Source: Aquabacterium sp.
Lineage (GTDB): Bacteria; Pseudomonadota; Gammaproteobacteria; Burkholderiales; Burkholderiaceae_C
Assembly: GCA_023150345.1 (NCBI GenBank)
Contig: JAKLLB010000028.1
Coordinates: 1-42,054 of the forward strand
DNA: 42,054 nt
Direction of reading: 5' to 3'
Positions 1 to 9,786 of the stretch are shown here, piece after piece. The notes under the pieces are model-generated. The model had not been told where the DNA came from. It did no database searches and saw nothing but the letters and a program-made list of their open reading frames with translations. A program made the translations under genes and the position numbers. The stretch's first letter is position 1; each line of letters opens with the position of its first letter.

Positions 1-2
1 TG

Positions 3-704
3 GCCGAGCTGGCGCGCATCGTCGAGTCGATGGCGCGTGCCGCGCGCGAGGCCGGCGTGGCCATCGTCACCGGCGACACCAAGGTCGTCGAGCGCGGCAA
101 GGGCGACGGCTGCTTCATCACCACCACCGGCGTGGGCGTCGTGCCCGCGGGCGTGCGCATCGCCGGCGACCGCGCGCGGCCCGGCGACGCGATCCTGGTC
201 TCCGGCACGCTGGGCGACCACGGCGTGGCCATCATGGCCGAGCGCGAAAGCCTCGGCTTTGCCACCAGCATCGTCTCGGACACCGCGGCGCTGCACGGCC
301 TGGTGGCGGCGATGGTCGCCGCGGTGCCCGACATCCACGTGCTGCGCGACCCCACGCGCGGCGGAGTCGCCACCACGCTCAACGAGATCGCGCGCCAGTC
401 GCGCGTCGGGATGCTGCTGGACGAGACGACGCTGCCGGTGCGCGAGGAAGTCGCCGCGGCCTGCGAATTCCTCGGGCTCGACCCGCTGTACGTCGCCAAC
501 GAGGGCAAGCTGGTGTGCATCTGTGCGCCCGAGCACGCCGACGCGCTGCTGGCCGTGATGCGCGCGCACCCGCTGGGCACGCAGGCCGCGCGCATCGGCA
601 GCGTGCACGCCGACGACCACCACTTCGTGCAGATGAGCACCGCCTTCGGCGGCCGCCGCATCGTCGACTGGCTGACCGGCGAGCAGCTGCCGCGCATCTG
701 CTGA
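3..704 (+). CDS. hypE: HypE, hydrogenase maturation protein (carbamoyl dehydratase), 3' part
   Basis: HypE dehydrates a carbamoyl group, passed from HypF to its C-terminal cysteine, to a thiocyanate. This supplies the CN ligands of the [NiFe] active-site iron. The reading frame is open to the left edge of the window, so only the last 233 residues are seen. They include the PurM/AIR-synthase-like ATP-binding core (GDTKVVERGKGDG, then DPTRGGVATTLNEIA) and end in Pro-Arg-Ile-Cys, the hallmark tail whose Cys carries the cyano group. The gene ends 14 nt before hoxX and is presumably the last hyp gene of a maturation operon (hypABFCDE) that lies upstream. Identity is clear from the core motif and the tail; only the missing 5' end is uncertain. 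Confidence 0.96.
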   Translation, partial: AELARIVESMARAAREAGVAIVTGDTKVVERGKGDGCFITTTGVGVVPAGVRIAGDRARPGDAILVSGTLGDHGVAIMAERESLGFATSIVSDTAALHGLVAAMVAAVPDIHVLRDPTRGGVATTLNEIARQSRVGMLLDETTLPVREEVAAACEFLGLDPLYVANEGKLVCICAPEHADALLAVMRAHPLGTQAARIGSVHADDHHFVQMSTAFGGRRIVDWLTGEQLPRIC

Positions 705-718
705 TCGGACCCGCCGCG

Positions 719-2491
719 ATGCGCATCCTCTTCCTCACCCACAGCTACAACAGCCTGGCGCAGCGGCTGCACATCGAGCTGGCCGCGCGCGGCCACGAGG
801 TTTCGATCGAGTTCGACATCAACGACGTCGTGGCCGAGGAGGCGGTGGCGCTGTTCGAGCCGCAGCTCGTCGTCGCGCCGTTCCTGAAGCGCGCGATCCC
901 CGCGTCGATCTGGCAGCGGCTGCCGTGCTTCGTCGTGCATCCGGGCATCGTCGGCGACCGCGGCCCCTCGGCACTGGACTGGGCGATCCAGGAGCGGCAG
1001 ACGCAGTGGGGCGTCACGGTGCTGCAGGCCGAAGCGGCGATGGACGCCGGGCCGGTGTGGGCCAGCCGCACCTTCCCGATGCGCGCGGCGCGCAAGAGCA
1101 GCCTCTATCGCAACGAGGTCACCGAGGCCGCCGTGGCGGCGGTGCTGGAAGCCGTTGGGCATGCCGAGCGCGGCGGCTTCGTGCCACGGCGCGTCGAACC
1201 CGGCCAGTCCGGGGTGCACGGGCGCGAGCGCGCGCTCATGCGCCAGGGCGACCGCGCGATCGACTGGGCGCGCGACGACACCGCCACCGTGCTGGCCAAG
1301 CTGCACGCGGCCGACGGCTTTCCCGGTGTCGCGGCCGAGTTCGGCGGCATCGGCTGCTGGCTCTACGACGGCCACGCCGATGCGACGCTGCGCGCGCGGT
1401 TCGCCGACGCCATGCCCGGCACGCCGATCGCGCGCCGGCTCGACGCGCTCGCGCTGGCCACACGCGACGGCGCGGTGTGGATCGGCCACGCCAGGCGCCG
1501 CGCCGCCGACGGCGCCGCACCCACCTTCAAGCTGCCGTTCGCGCAGACGCTGCCCGAGCTCGCAGCGGGGCTGCCCGAACTGCCGGTGCCGGCGCTGCCG
1601 TGGCGCGAGGCCGGCACCTGGCAGGACATCGCCTACGAAGAAGCCGGGCCCGCCGGCGAGGTCGGCGTCCTGCACTTCGATTTCTACAACGGCGCCATGT
1701 CCAGCGTCCAATGCCGGCGCCTGCGCGAGGCTTTCCTCGCCGCCGCGGCGCGGCCCACGCGCAGCATCGTGCTGGCCGGCGGCGCGGACTTCTGGAGCAA
1801 CGGCATCCACCTCAACGCGATCGAGGTCGCCGACAGCCCGGCCGATGCCTCGTGGGACAACATCGTCGCCATGGACGAGCTGTGCCGCGCCATCCTCGAG
1901 TGCACCAGCCACCTCACGCTCGCGGCCATGCAGGGCAACGCCGGCGCCGGCGGCGTCTTCCTCGCGCTGGCCGCCGACCGCGTGCTGGCGCGCGAAGGCA
2001 TCGTCCTCAACCCGCACTACAAGGGCATGGGCAACCTGTACGGCAGCGAGTACTGGACCTACCTGCTGCCCGCGCGCGTCGGCGCCGAGGCCGCGCACGC
2101 GATCACGCAGCAGCGCCTGCCCATCGGCGCGGCGCAGGCCGCGGCCGAGGGGTTGGTCGATGCCGCGCTGCCGGGCTCGCCCGCGGTCTTTCTCGAAGGC
2201 GTGGTCGCTCAGGCCGTCGCGCAGGCGCAGGGTCCGCAGCACGGCGCCGCCCTGGCCGCCAAGCGCGAACGCCGCGCGCGCGACGAGGCCATCAAGCCGC
2301 TGGCCGCCTACCGCGACGAAGAGCTCGCCCGCATGCGGCTGAACTTCTACGGCTTCGACCCCAGCTACCACGTCGCGCGCTACCACTTCGTGCACCGCGT
2401 GCCGCACGCCTGGACCCCGCTGCACCTGGCCGTGCACCGCCGCACGATGTGGCGGGCGCAGGAGCGGTTGAAGACGCGGGATGCGGCGTGA
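719..2491 (+). CDS. hoxX: HoxX/HypX, hydrogenase maturation protein making the CO ligand
   Basis: This is a 590-residue two-domain protein. The N-terminal part (about 1-290) resembles formyltransferases that use N10-formyl-tetrahydrofolate, with the conserved HPGIVGDRGPSA stretch at 74-85. The C-terminal part (about 305-590) is an enoyl-CoA hydratase/isomerase-like domain with GGADFWSNGIHLNAIE near 354-369 and an oxyanion-hole-like GNAGAGG near 406-412. In R. eutropha and Aquifex, HypX takes the formyl group to CoA and releases CO for the active-site iron, allowing hydrogenase assembly under air. The ATG at 719 was chosen because it follows the hypE stop by 14 nt and starts at the conserved MRILFLTHSYNS; the frame is open further upstream only as a shadow of hypE. 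Its presence implies an aerobic hydrogen-oxidising host. Confidence 0.95.
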   Translation: MRILFLTHSYNSLAQRLHIELAARGHEVSIEFDINDVVAEEAVALFEPQLVVAPFLKRAIPASIWQRLPCFVVHPGIVGDRGPSALDWAIQERQTQWGVTVLQAEAAMDAGPVWASRTFPMRAARKSSLYRNEVTEAAVAAVLEAVGHAERGGFVPRRVEPGQSGVHGRERALMRQGDRAIDWARDDTATVLAKLHAADGFPGVAAEFGGIGCWLYDGHADATLRARFADAMPGTPIARRLDALALATRDGAVWIGHARRRAADGAAPTFKLPFAQTLPELAAGLPELPVPALPWREAGTWQDIAYEEAGPAGEVGVLHFDFYNGAMSSVQCRRLREAFLAAAARPTRSIVLAGGADFWSNGIHLNAIEVADSPADASWDNIVAMDELCRAILECTSHLTLAAMQGNAGAGGVFLALAADRVLAREGIVLNPHYKGMGNLYGSEYWTYLLPARVGAEAAHAITQQRLPIGAAQAAAEGLVDAALPGSPAVFLEGVVAQAVAQAQGPQHGAALAAKRERRARDEAIKPLAAYRDEELARMRLNFYGFDPSYHVARYHFVHRVPHAWTPLHLAVHRRTMWRAQERLKTRDAA

Positions 2492-2589
2492 GGAGGGGGC
2501 GGCGGAGCGCGCCGGTCATCGAACGCCGGGGCGGTGGCTTCGACAAGACTTTCGAGGTGCTTCGGTCCCGACGCCTACTGACGTGGGCC

Positions 2590-2976
2590 TCAGGGTTCAA
2601 ACGCCGCGATCGCGAGCCCCGGCACCGCTGCGAAGTGCTTGACGTTCGCAGTCAGCACCGGCAGCCCGTGGTCGAGTGCGGTGGCGGCGATGAGCGCGTC
2701 GCCCATCTGCAGTCCGTGGCTCAGCGTGAGGGCCTCCATCAACTCGATGGCCTGCTGGGTGATGCTCTGCGTGACCGGGAGCAGCGTGGCCGAGCGCCTT
2801 TCCAGCATCTTCTTCACAGCCACCAGTTCGGTCTTGTTTCGCATGCCCTGCAGAAGTTCGAGGTAACTCACGGCCGACAGGGTGAGCGCGCCGAGTTCGT
2901 CGAGCCGCTGCGTGGCCCGCGGGTAGCCGCGCAGATGCCAGATCAGCACATCGGTATCGACCAGCATCGCCGGCAC
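2590..2976 (-). CDS. VapC-like PIN-domain toxin (ribonuclease)
   Basis: This is a 128-residue PIN-domain protein, the usual VapC size. The acidic metal-binding positions are visible: Asp7 in VDTDVLIW, Glu40 in SYLELLQG and Asp93 in MGDALIAA. Asn111 in TANVKHF stands where many family members have a fourth polar or acidic residue. VapC toxins are Mg-dependent endoribonucleases held inactive by the partner antitoxin. The GTG at 2976 is used here; an ATG three codons downstream (2967) is equally possible. The gene lies 3 nt after the antitoxin stop, so the two are co-transcribed and probably co-translated. The pair sits antisense in the hydrogenase cluster, between hoxX and hoxA. Confidence 0.9.
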   Translation of the reverse strand: MPAMLVDTDVLIWHLRGYPRATQRLDELGALTLSAVSYLELLQGMRNKTELVAVKKMLERRSATLLPVTQSITQQAIELMEALTLSHGLQMGDALIAATALDHGLPVLTANVKHFAAVPGLAIAAFEP

Positions 2977-2979
2977 GGC

Positions 2980-3240
2980 TCAGCGTTCGCCGCGCGAGCC
3001 GTCGCGGCGATAACGCGGTTCGCGGATCTTGCGCACGTAGGCCGCAACGTCTGTGAGGTCCTCCCGGTCGCGCCAAATGCCGAAGGCCGGGTCGTCGGTC
3101 GTGAACTCTTCGGTCGGCGGGGTCAGCGCTTCTTCTTCGATGCGCACAGTCACGAGCGCGCTGCCCGCGTTGGCGAGTCTGGCGCGCCACTGTTCCGGCA
3201 ATTCGGCCACCGGTACGTGTTCGATCACGATCGCGTTCAC
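2980..3240 (-). CDS. VapB-like antitoxin of the VapC partner
   Basis: This is an 86-residue protein encoded immediately before the PIN toxin. The start is taken as GTG at 3240, preceded by a GGGAG Shine-Dalgarno a few nt upstream; the frame is open further upstream, but that part does not look like a conserved protein. The N-terminal half (VAELPEQWRARL, then VTVRIE) and the C-terminal DDPAFGIWRDREDLTDVAAYVRKIREPRY stretch, ending in a basic tail, resemble antitoxins paired with PIN toxins in Betaproteobacteria. The N-terminal part would bind operator DNA and the C-terminal part would wrap the toxin; that split is inferred from family behaviour. The pair should autoregulate from the 139-bp gap shared with divergent hoxA. 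Confidence 0.8.
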   Translation of the reverse strand: MNAIVIEHVPVAELPEQWRARLANAGSALVTVRIEEEALTPPTEEFTTDDPAFGIWRDREDLTDVAAYVRKIREPRYRRDGSRGER

Positions 3241-3379
3241 TCGGACTCCCACTTTTTCGGTCACGCCGGCGCCGGGCGTGCTGCCGGCGCGCCCATTGTC
3301 AGGCCTTCGCCATTTCGGCACAACGCCGCAGGCAAGCACTTGCCCTGAGCCGTAGACTCGCGTCTGTCTTCGGTCGATC

Positions 3380-4877
<1,498 letters not shown>

Positions 4878-4885
<8 letters not shown>

Positions 4886-5876
4886 CGTGCTGTGGATCCA
4901 GGCCGGCGGCTGCGGCGGCTGCACGCTGTCGTGGCTGGGCACCGACACGCGCGACCTCTTCGGGCGGTGGCGCGGCCAGGGCCTGGAGCTGCTGTGGCAT
5001 CCGGCGGTCAGCGAAGCCAGCGGCGCCGAGGCGCTGCAACTGCTGGAGGACGCCGCGCAAGGACGGCTCGCCTTCGACATCCTGTGCGTCGAAGGCGCGA
5101 TGCTGCGCGGCCCCAATGGCAGCGGGCACGCGCAGCGCCTGTCGGGCAGCGGCCAGCCCATGGTGCAGTGGGTGCGCCGGCTGGCGGCCCGCGCACGCTG
5201 GACCCTGGCCGTGGGTTCCTGCGCGGCCTATGGCGGTATGTGTGCGGCCGGTGCCAACCCGGCCGATGCCTGCGGCCTGCAGTTCGACGGCACGGTGCGC
5301 GGCGGTCTGCTCGGAGCCGACTACACCGCGGCCAGCGGGTTGCCGGTGATCAACGTCGCCGGCTGTCCGACGCATCCGGACTGGATCAACGAGACGCTGC
5401 AGGCACTGGCGTTGGGTGCGCTGGACGCCGATGGCCTGGACGCCTACGGCCGCCCGCGCCTGTTCGCCGACCAGCTGGTGCACCACGGCTGTCCGCGCAA
5501 CGAGTATTACGAGTTCAAGGCCAGTGCGGCAAAGCCATCGGATCTGGGCTGCCTGATGGAGAACCTGGGCTGCAAGGGCACGCAGGCGCATGCCGACTGC
5601 AACCTGCGCATGTGGAATGGCAGCGGTTCGTGCATCCGCGGCGGCTTCGCCTGCATCAACTGCACCGAACCGGGCTTCGAGGAGCCGGGCCATCCCTTCG
5701 CCACCACGCCCAAGCTGGCGGGCATCCCCACCGGCCTGCCGGCCGACATGCCCAAGGCCTGGTTCGTGGCGCTGGCGGCGCTGTCGAAGTCGGCCACGCC
5801 GCGGCGGGTGCGCGAGAACGCACGCGCCGACCATCTGGTCGTCAAGCCGGCCGCGCGCAAGCACGGGGCGCCATGA
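4878..5876 (+). CDS. hoxB: HoxB, small subunit of the H2-sensing regulatory [NiFe] hydrogenase
   Basis: This 332-residue iron-sulfur subunit binds three clusters that carry electrons from the Ni-Fe site. Visible cluster ligands include Cys12 and Cys15 in GGCGGC, the Cys of VGSCAAYGG, that of NVAGCPTHPDW, the HHGCPRNEYYEFKA segment, the Cys-rich LGCLMENLGCKG segment and the SCIRGGFACINC segment near the C terminus. No twin-arginine signal precedes the first cluster motif and the protein starts only 11 residues before it. That is the mark of a cytoplasmic sensor hydrogenase (group 2b) rather than an exported uptake enzyme. The ATG at 4878 overlaps the end of hoxA by 8 nt, and the TGA overlaps the hoxC start (ATGA), so translation is probably coupled. 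Confidence 0.95.
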
Positions 5877-7336
5877 CGCGGCTCGTCGTCGGCCCGTTCA
5901 ACCGCGTCGAGGGCGATCTCGAGGTCACGCTCGACGTCGACGATGGCCATGTGCGCAGCGCCCAGGTCAACGCGCCGATGTTCCGCGGCTTCGAGCAGAT
6001 CCTGCTCGGGCGCGACGCGCTCGACGCGCTGGTGGTGGTGCCGCGCATCTGCGGCATCTGCTCGGTATCGCAGTCGGCCGCGGCAGCGGCAGCGCTGGCC
6101 CGCGCCATGGGGGTGACGCCCCCCCCCGACGGCTGGCGGGTGGCACAGCTCATCCAGGCCACCGAGAACCTGGCCGACCACCTGACGCACTTCTACACCT
6201 TCTTCATGCCCGACTTCGCGCGCGAGGCCTACCGCGGCCGCGCCTGGTTCGAGGCGGTGCATGCGCGCTTCAAGGCCACCGTGGGCAGTGCGGTGCGCGA
6301 TGCGCTGCCCGCGCGCATGGCGTTCATGCAGGCGATGGGATTGCTGGCGGGCAAGTGGCCGCACACGCTCACGCTGCAGCCCGGCGGCACGGCGCAGGCC
6401 CTGCAGGCCTCGCAGCGCCTGAGGCTCGTGGCGCTGCTGGCGGAGTTCCGGCGCTGGCTGGAGGAGCGGCTCTTCGGCGACGTGCTCGAGGCGGTGGCGG
6501 CCTTGTCCGATGCCGCTGCGCTGCGGCGTTGGGCGGCCGCGAGGCTGGCGCCATCCGGCGCTGCTCCAGCCGACCTGCCGCTGTTCCTGCAGGTGGCCGA
6601 CGACCTGCAGCTGTGGCAGACCGGCCGCGCCACCGACCGCTTCCTGGCCACCGATGCGCACGCCGGTGCCGACGGTCCCTTGATGCGCGGCGGCGTGTGG
6701 GCCGATGGCCGGGTGCATCCCTTCGATCCATCCGACGTCGCCGAGGATCTCACGCACGCCTGGCTGGCCGCCGACGACCCGGTGCAGCCGCCATCGCAGG
6801 GGCTGACCGTGCCGGTGGTGGACAAGCCCGGCGCCTACACCTGGTGCAAGGCGCCGCGCTGGCGCGGCCAGGTGCTGGAGACCGGCGCGCTGGCTCGCCA
6901 GATGGTCGACGGCCTGCCCCTGCTGCGCGACGTGGTGGCCCAGCACGGCGGCAGCGTGGCCGCGCGCGTGCTGGCGCGGCTGGTGGAGGTGGCCCGCGTG
7001 CTGCCGGCGATGCAGCGCTGGGCGTTGGCGCTGGTGCCGGGCCAGCCGACCTACATGCCTGGCGAGCTGCCCGCGCGGGCGGATGCGGTCGGTCTGGTGG
7101 AAGCCGCGCGCGGCACGCTGGGCCACTGGGTGGGCTGGCGGGACGGTCGCATCGCGCATTACCAGATCGTCGCCCCCACCACCTGGAACTTTTCGCCGCG
7201 CGATGCCGCGGGTACCCCTGGCGCGCTCGAGCAGGCGCTGGCGGGCGTGCCCGTGCGCGCTGGCGAGGCCACGCCGCTGATGGTGCAGCACGTGGTGCGG
7301 TCGTTCGATCCCTGCATGGTCTGCACCGTGCATTGA
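5873..7336 (+). CDS. hoxC: HoxC, large Ni-Fe subunit of the H2-sensing regulatory hydrogenase
   Basis: This is a 487-residue catalytic subunit. The Ni-Fe ligands are Cys60 and Cys63 in RICGICSVSQ and Cys481 and Cys484 in DPCMVCTVH. Three features mark it as a regulatory hydrogenase. Gln67 stands where energy-conserving enzymes carry His in the first motif. The chain ends exactly at His487, so there is no C-terminal extension for an endopeptidase to remove. The bulky residues Ile62 and Phe110 match the positions shown in R. eutropha HoxC to narrow the gas channel and give oxygen tolerance. It forms the H2 sensor with HoxB and signals to HoxJ. A run of nine C lies at codons 83-85. Start ATG 5873 overlaps the hoxB stop by 4 nt. 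Confidence 0.96.
   Translation: MTRLVVGPFNRVEGDLEVTLDVDDGHVRSAQVNAPMFRGFEQILLGRDALDALVVVPRICGICSVSQSAAAAAALARAMGVTPPPDGWRVAQLIQATENLADHLTHFYTFFMPDFAREAYRGRAWFEAVHARFKATVGSAVRDALPARMAFMQAMGLLAGKWPHTLTLQPGGTAQALQASQRLRLVALLAEFRRWLEERLFGDVLEAVAALSDAAALRRWAAARLAPSGAAPADLPLFLQVADDLQLWQTGRATDRFLATDAHAGADGPLMRGGVWADGRVHPFDPSDVAEDLTHAWLAADDPVQPPSQGLTVPVVDKPGAYTWCKAPRWRGQVLETGALARQMVDGLPLLRDVVAQHGGSVAARVLARLVEVARVLPAMQRWALALVPGQPTYMPGELPARADAVGLVEAARGTLGHWVGWRDGRIAHYQIVAPTTWNFSPRDAAGTPGALEQALAGVPVRAGEATPLMVQHVVRSFDPCMVCTVH
6119..6127 (+). repeat. Nine-base poly-C tract inside hoxC
   Basis: Positions 6119-6127 are nine consecutive C, encoding Pro83-Pro85 early in hoxC. A gain or loss of one base would truncate the sensor subunit. 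Such tracts are slippage-prone, but nothing here shows that this one varies. Confidence 0.9.
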
Positions 7337-7367
7337 ACCCGGCGCTCGACAGCGGCACACTCGATCC

Positions 7368-8741
7368 ATGCCCCGCGAGCATCCCCCGCTGCCCACGCCC
7401 GCGCACGACACCCCGCCCGAGGGCGTGGGCGAAGACGTGTGGATCGACGTCATCCGCAAGATGGACGAGGTCTACAGCGACCTGCTGCAATACGAAGTGG
7501 CGCTGGAGGAGAAGAACGCGGCCCTGGAGGAAACGCAGAAGTTCCTCTTCAGCGTGCTCACCTCGATGTCGGACATCCTCGTGGTGTGCGACCGCCACGG
7601 TGCCATCCAGGAGGTGAACCAGGCGCTGGCCGAGCTCAGCGGGCGCGGCGAAGGCGAGTTGCGCGGCGCGCCACTGGCCAGCCTGTTCGCCGACGAGGCC
7701 TCGCGCGGGTTCATGGCGAGGCTGCTCGCCGCCCCGGGCGTCGGCGAGCGTCAGCACGACCGCGAGCTGTTGCTGGCCACCCGCGGCGGCGGCAGCACGC
7801 CGGTGGCCATGAACTGCACGCCGCGCTTGAGCCCGGTGGGCAAGCTCGCCGGGTTGGTGCTCACCGGCCGACCGGTGGGCGAGCTGCGCCGCGCCTACGA
7901 CGCCCTGCGCCAGGCCCACGAAGACCTCAAGCAGGCCCAGCACCAGCTGGTGCATTCCGAGAAGATGGCCTCGCTGGGCCGGCTGGTGGCCGGCGTGGCG
8001 CATGAGCTGAACAACCCGATCAGCTTCGTGCTGGGCAACGTCTACGCGCTGCAGCGCTATGGTGCGCGGCTGCGCGAGTACCTCGAAGCGCTGCACGGCG
8101 GCGCATCGCCCGGGGCGCTGGCCGAGCTGCGGCGTACGCTGCGCATCGATCGCCTGCTCGATGACCTGCAGCCGCTGCTCGAAGGCACGATCGAAGGCGC
8201 CGAGCGCACCCGCGACATCGTCGCCGGCCTTCGCCGCTTCTCGGCCGCAGACCGCGACGAGAACACCGACTTCGACCTGGCCGAGATCATCGAGCGCTCG
8301 GTGCACTGGGTGGTCAAGGCCACGGGCTCGCGCATCGCAGTGAGCTTCGAGCACAGCACGGCACTGCCGGTGCGTGGCTCGCCCGGCCAGATGCAGCAGG
8401 TGCTGGTGAACCTGGTGCAAAACGCGATCGACTCCACCGACGGCCGCGGCGCCCAAGCGCGCCTGGAGATCGACGCCACCTGCCGCGGCCAGACGCTGCG
8501 CGTGGTCTTCCGCGACAACGGCCCGGGCTTCGCCCCCGAGGCACTGTCACGGGTGTTCGACCCGTTCTACACCACCAAGCCGGTGGGCAAGGGCACCGGG
8601 CTGGGCCTGTCGATCAGCTACGGCATCGTCGAGCGCCACGGCGGCCACCTCGAGGCCGCCAACGCCGAGGGCGGCGGCGCGATGCTCACCCTGACGCTGC
8701 CGCTGGCCGCGGGAAGTGGATCGACATCACCTCGGCCTTGA
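7368..8741 (+). CDS. hoxJ: HoxJ, PAS-domain histidine kinase of the H2-sensing system
   Basis: This is a 457-residue soluble kinase without membrane segments. An N-terminal helical region (20-60) leads into a PAS domain (about 60-170). A HisKA domain follows with phospho-acceptor His212 in VAHELNNPISF, then an HATPase_c domain with the N box (LVQNAIDSTDG), the G1 box DNGPGF, the F region DPFYTTKPVGKGTGLGLSI and a final Gly-rich GGGAML. In R. eutropha the PAS domain binds the HoxBC sensor, and H2 stops HoxJ from phosphorylating HoxA. The ATG at 7368 lies 31 nt after hoxC. The last 56 nt overlap the 3' end of the antisense DUF6544-like gene. Whether this kinase is active in the host strain cannot be seen. 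Confidence 0.94.
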   Translation: MPREHPPLPTPAHDTPPEGVGEDVWIDVIRKMDEVYSDLLQYEVALEEKNAALEETQKFLFSVLTSMSDILVVCDRHGAIQEVNQALAELSGRGEGELRGAPLASLFADEASRGFMARLLAAPGVGERQHDRELLLATRGGGSTPVAMNCTPRLSPVGKLAGLVLTGRPVGELRRAYDALRQAHEDLKQAQHQLVHSEKMASLGRLVAGVAHELNNPISFVLGNVYALQRYGARLREYLEALHGGASPGALAELRRTLRIDRLLDDLQPLLEGTIEGAERTRDIVAGLRRFSAADRDENTDFDLAEIIERSVHWVVKATGSRIAVSFEHSTALPVRGSPGQMQQVLVNLVQNAIDSTDGRGAQARLEIDATCRGQTLRVVFRDNGPGFAPEALSRVFDPFYTTKPVGKGTGLGLSISYGIVERHGGHLEAANAEGGGAMLTLTLPLAAGSGSTSPRP

Positions 8742-9546
8742 AGAACGGGAAGTAGGCGTTCGTGCCCCAGTGGTTGCCGGCCTCCACGCGGAACGGCAGG
8801 CGCTGGCCCTCGACCTCACGGAAGTCCGACAGCATGCCGCCGAACGGCTGCAACTGGTAGCGCTTGGCCGGGTTGGCATTGCTCCAGCGCTGGAAGCTCA
8901 CGCGCCGCGGGCAGCCCAGTTCGTCCAGGTGCAGGTCCACGCTCTGCTGCAGCCCGTCGTGTGTCACGCAGACGCGGGCGGTGTCGCCGTCGGGTGCCTG
9001 CCACTCGATGCCCGGTCCGGGCAGCAGCGCCGCCGGGGTCCAGAAGGCGGCCTCGGCGATGCCGCGGCCAAACGCGCTGCGGCGGTGGTCGGCATCGCCT
9101 CCCTGGCGCGCCACCGGCAACAGGCCGGCCAGGCGGAACCGTGTCCAACGGCCCGAGTCCGACCCGCTGATCGCCGGTGTGCCAGCGATGTTCACCGCCC
9201 ACACGAAGCCGTGCGGAGCGGCCAGGATCTGCCGCGCCAGCATCGGCCGCCAGCCGGGGCGCTCACGCGTGCCCAGGCTGAACTGGCCGCGCATGTCGAT
9301 CATCGCCACCCGCCACAGCGGGGCTCCCGGCGCGATGGCATGGCTGAAGTAGCGGCGGACCGGCTCCGGGCAGGCCGCGAGTGCGGCCGGGTCGTGGCGT
9401 GCGGGCTGCGTGGGCTGCAGCGCGGCCAGGCGGGTGTACTCGGCGTCGTCGTCGCGCGTGTCGCGGCGGCGCAGCGACGACAGGGCGGCCACGCCGCCGG
9501 CGACGGCGCAACTCAAGCCCACGGTGGCCAACAGGGGCAGCGACAT
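8686..9546 (-). CDS. DUF6544-like protein of unknown function
   Basis: This is a 286-residue protein with one N-terminal hydrophobic segment (about 3-24, MSLPLLATVGLSCAVAGGVA) that may be a membrane anchor or signal. The body contains CPEPVRRYFSHAIAPG, RGQFSLG, GFVWAVNIAG and a C-terminal LPFRVEAGNHWGTNAYFPFFKAEV region, which I match to the uncharacterised DUF6544 (formerly DUF6920) family by eye. No catalytic motif is recognisable. It is convergent with hoxJ and overlaps it by 56 nt, standing between hoxJ and hoxN on the opposite strand. It is therefore not part of the hox transcription unit and looks like a later arrival. The 240 bp upstream (9547-9786) hold its promoter and that of the nickel permease, back to back; I could not assign boxes with confidence. 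Confidence 0.75.
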   Translation of the reverse strand: MSLPLLATVGLSCAVAGGVAALSSLRRRDTRDDDAEYTRLAALQPTQPARHDPAALAACPEPVRRYFSHAIAPGAPLWRVAMIDMRGQFSLGTRERPGWRPMLARQILAAPHGFVWAVNIAGTPAISGSDSGRWTRFRLAGLLPVARQGGDADHRRSAFGRGIAEAAFWTPAALLPGPGIEWQAPDGDTARVCVTHDGLQQSVDLHLDELGCPRRVSFQRWSNANPAKRYQLQPFGGMLSDFREVEGQRLPFRVEAGNHWGTNAYFPFFKAEVMSIHFPRPAAASG

Positions 9547-9786
9547 GGCAGCTTCGGCGTTCGGTGATGGTGTCGACAGCCGCAGTATCCCCGGGCCGAA
9601 CGGCGGCCGTCCGACGCGGGCCCATTCTTCGGTGGTGCGGTGCTTCCGCGCGTGTGAACAAACCGAAAAGCAGCTTACCGGTGCGTGATCGGGCACTGAC
9701 CATCCCCGCCTGCGTGGGCTGGCCATCGTCTGCTGGCACGGTTCGTGTATGCGAAGACCGCACCACCCGGGAGCACGAGACGCCGC

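Noticed and set aside
925-3348. Very long open frame of 807 codons across hoxX in another frame.
   Set aside because: Arg/Ala/Gly-rich translation without any family pattern; it is a shadow of hoxX in GC-rich DNA.
9734-9749. TGGCAC followed by GTGTA before the nickel permease gene, like a sigma-54 promoter that HoxA could activate.
   Set aside because: The -24 half fits, but the -12 half lacks the invariant GC (GTGTA instead of TTGCA), so it is not listed.
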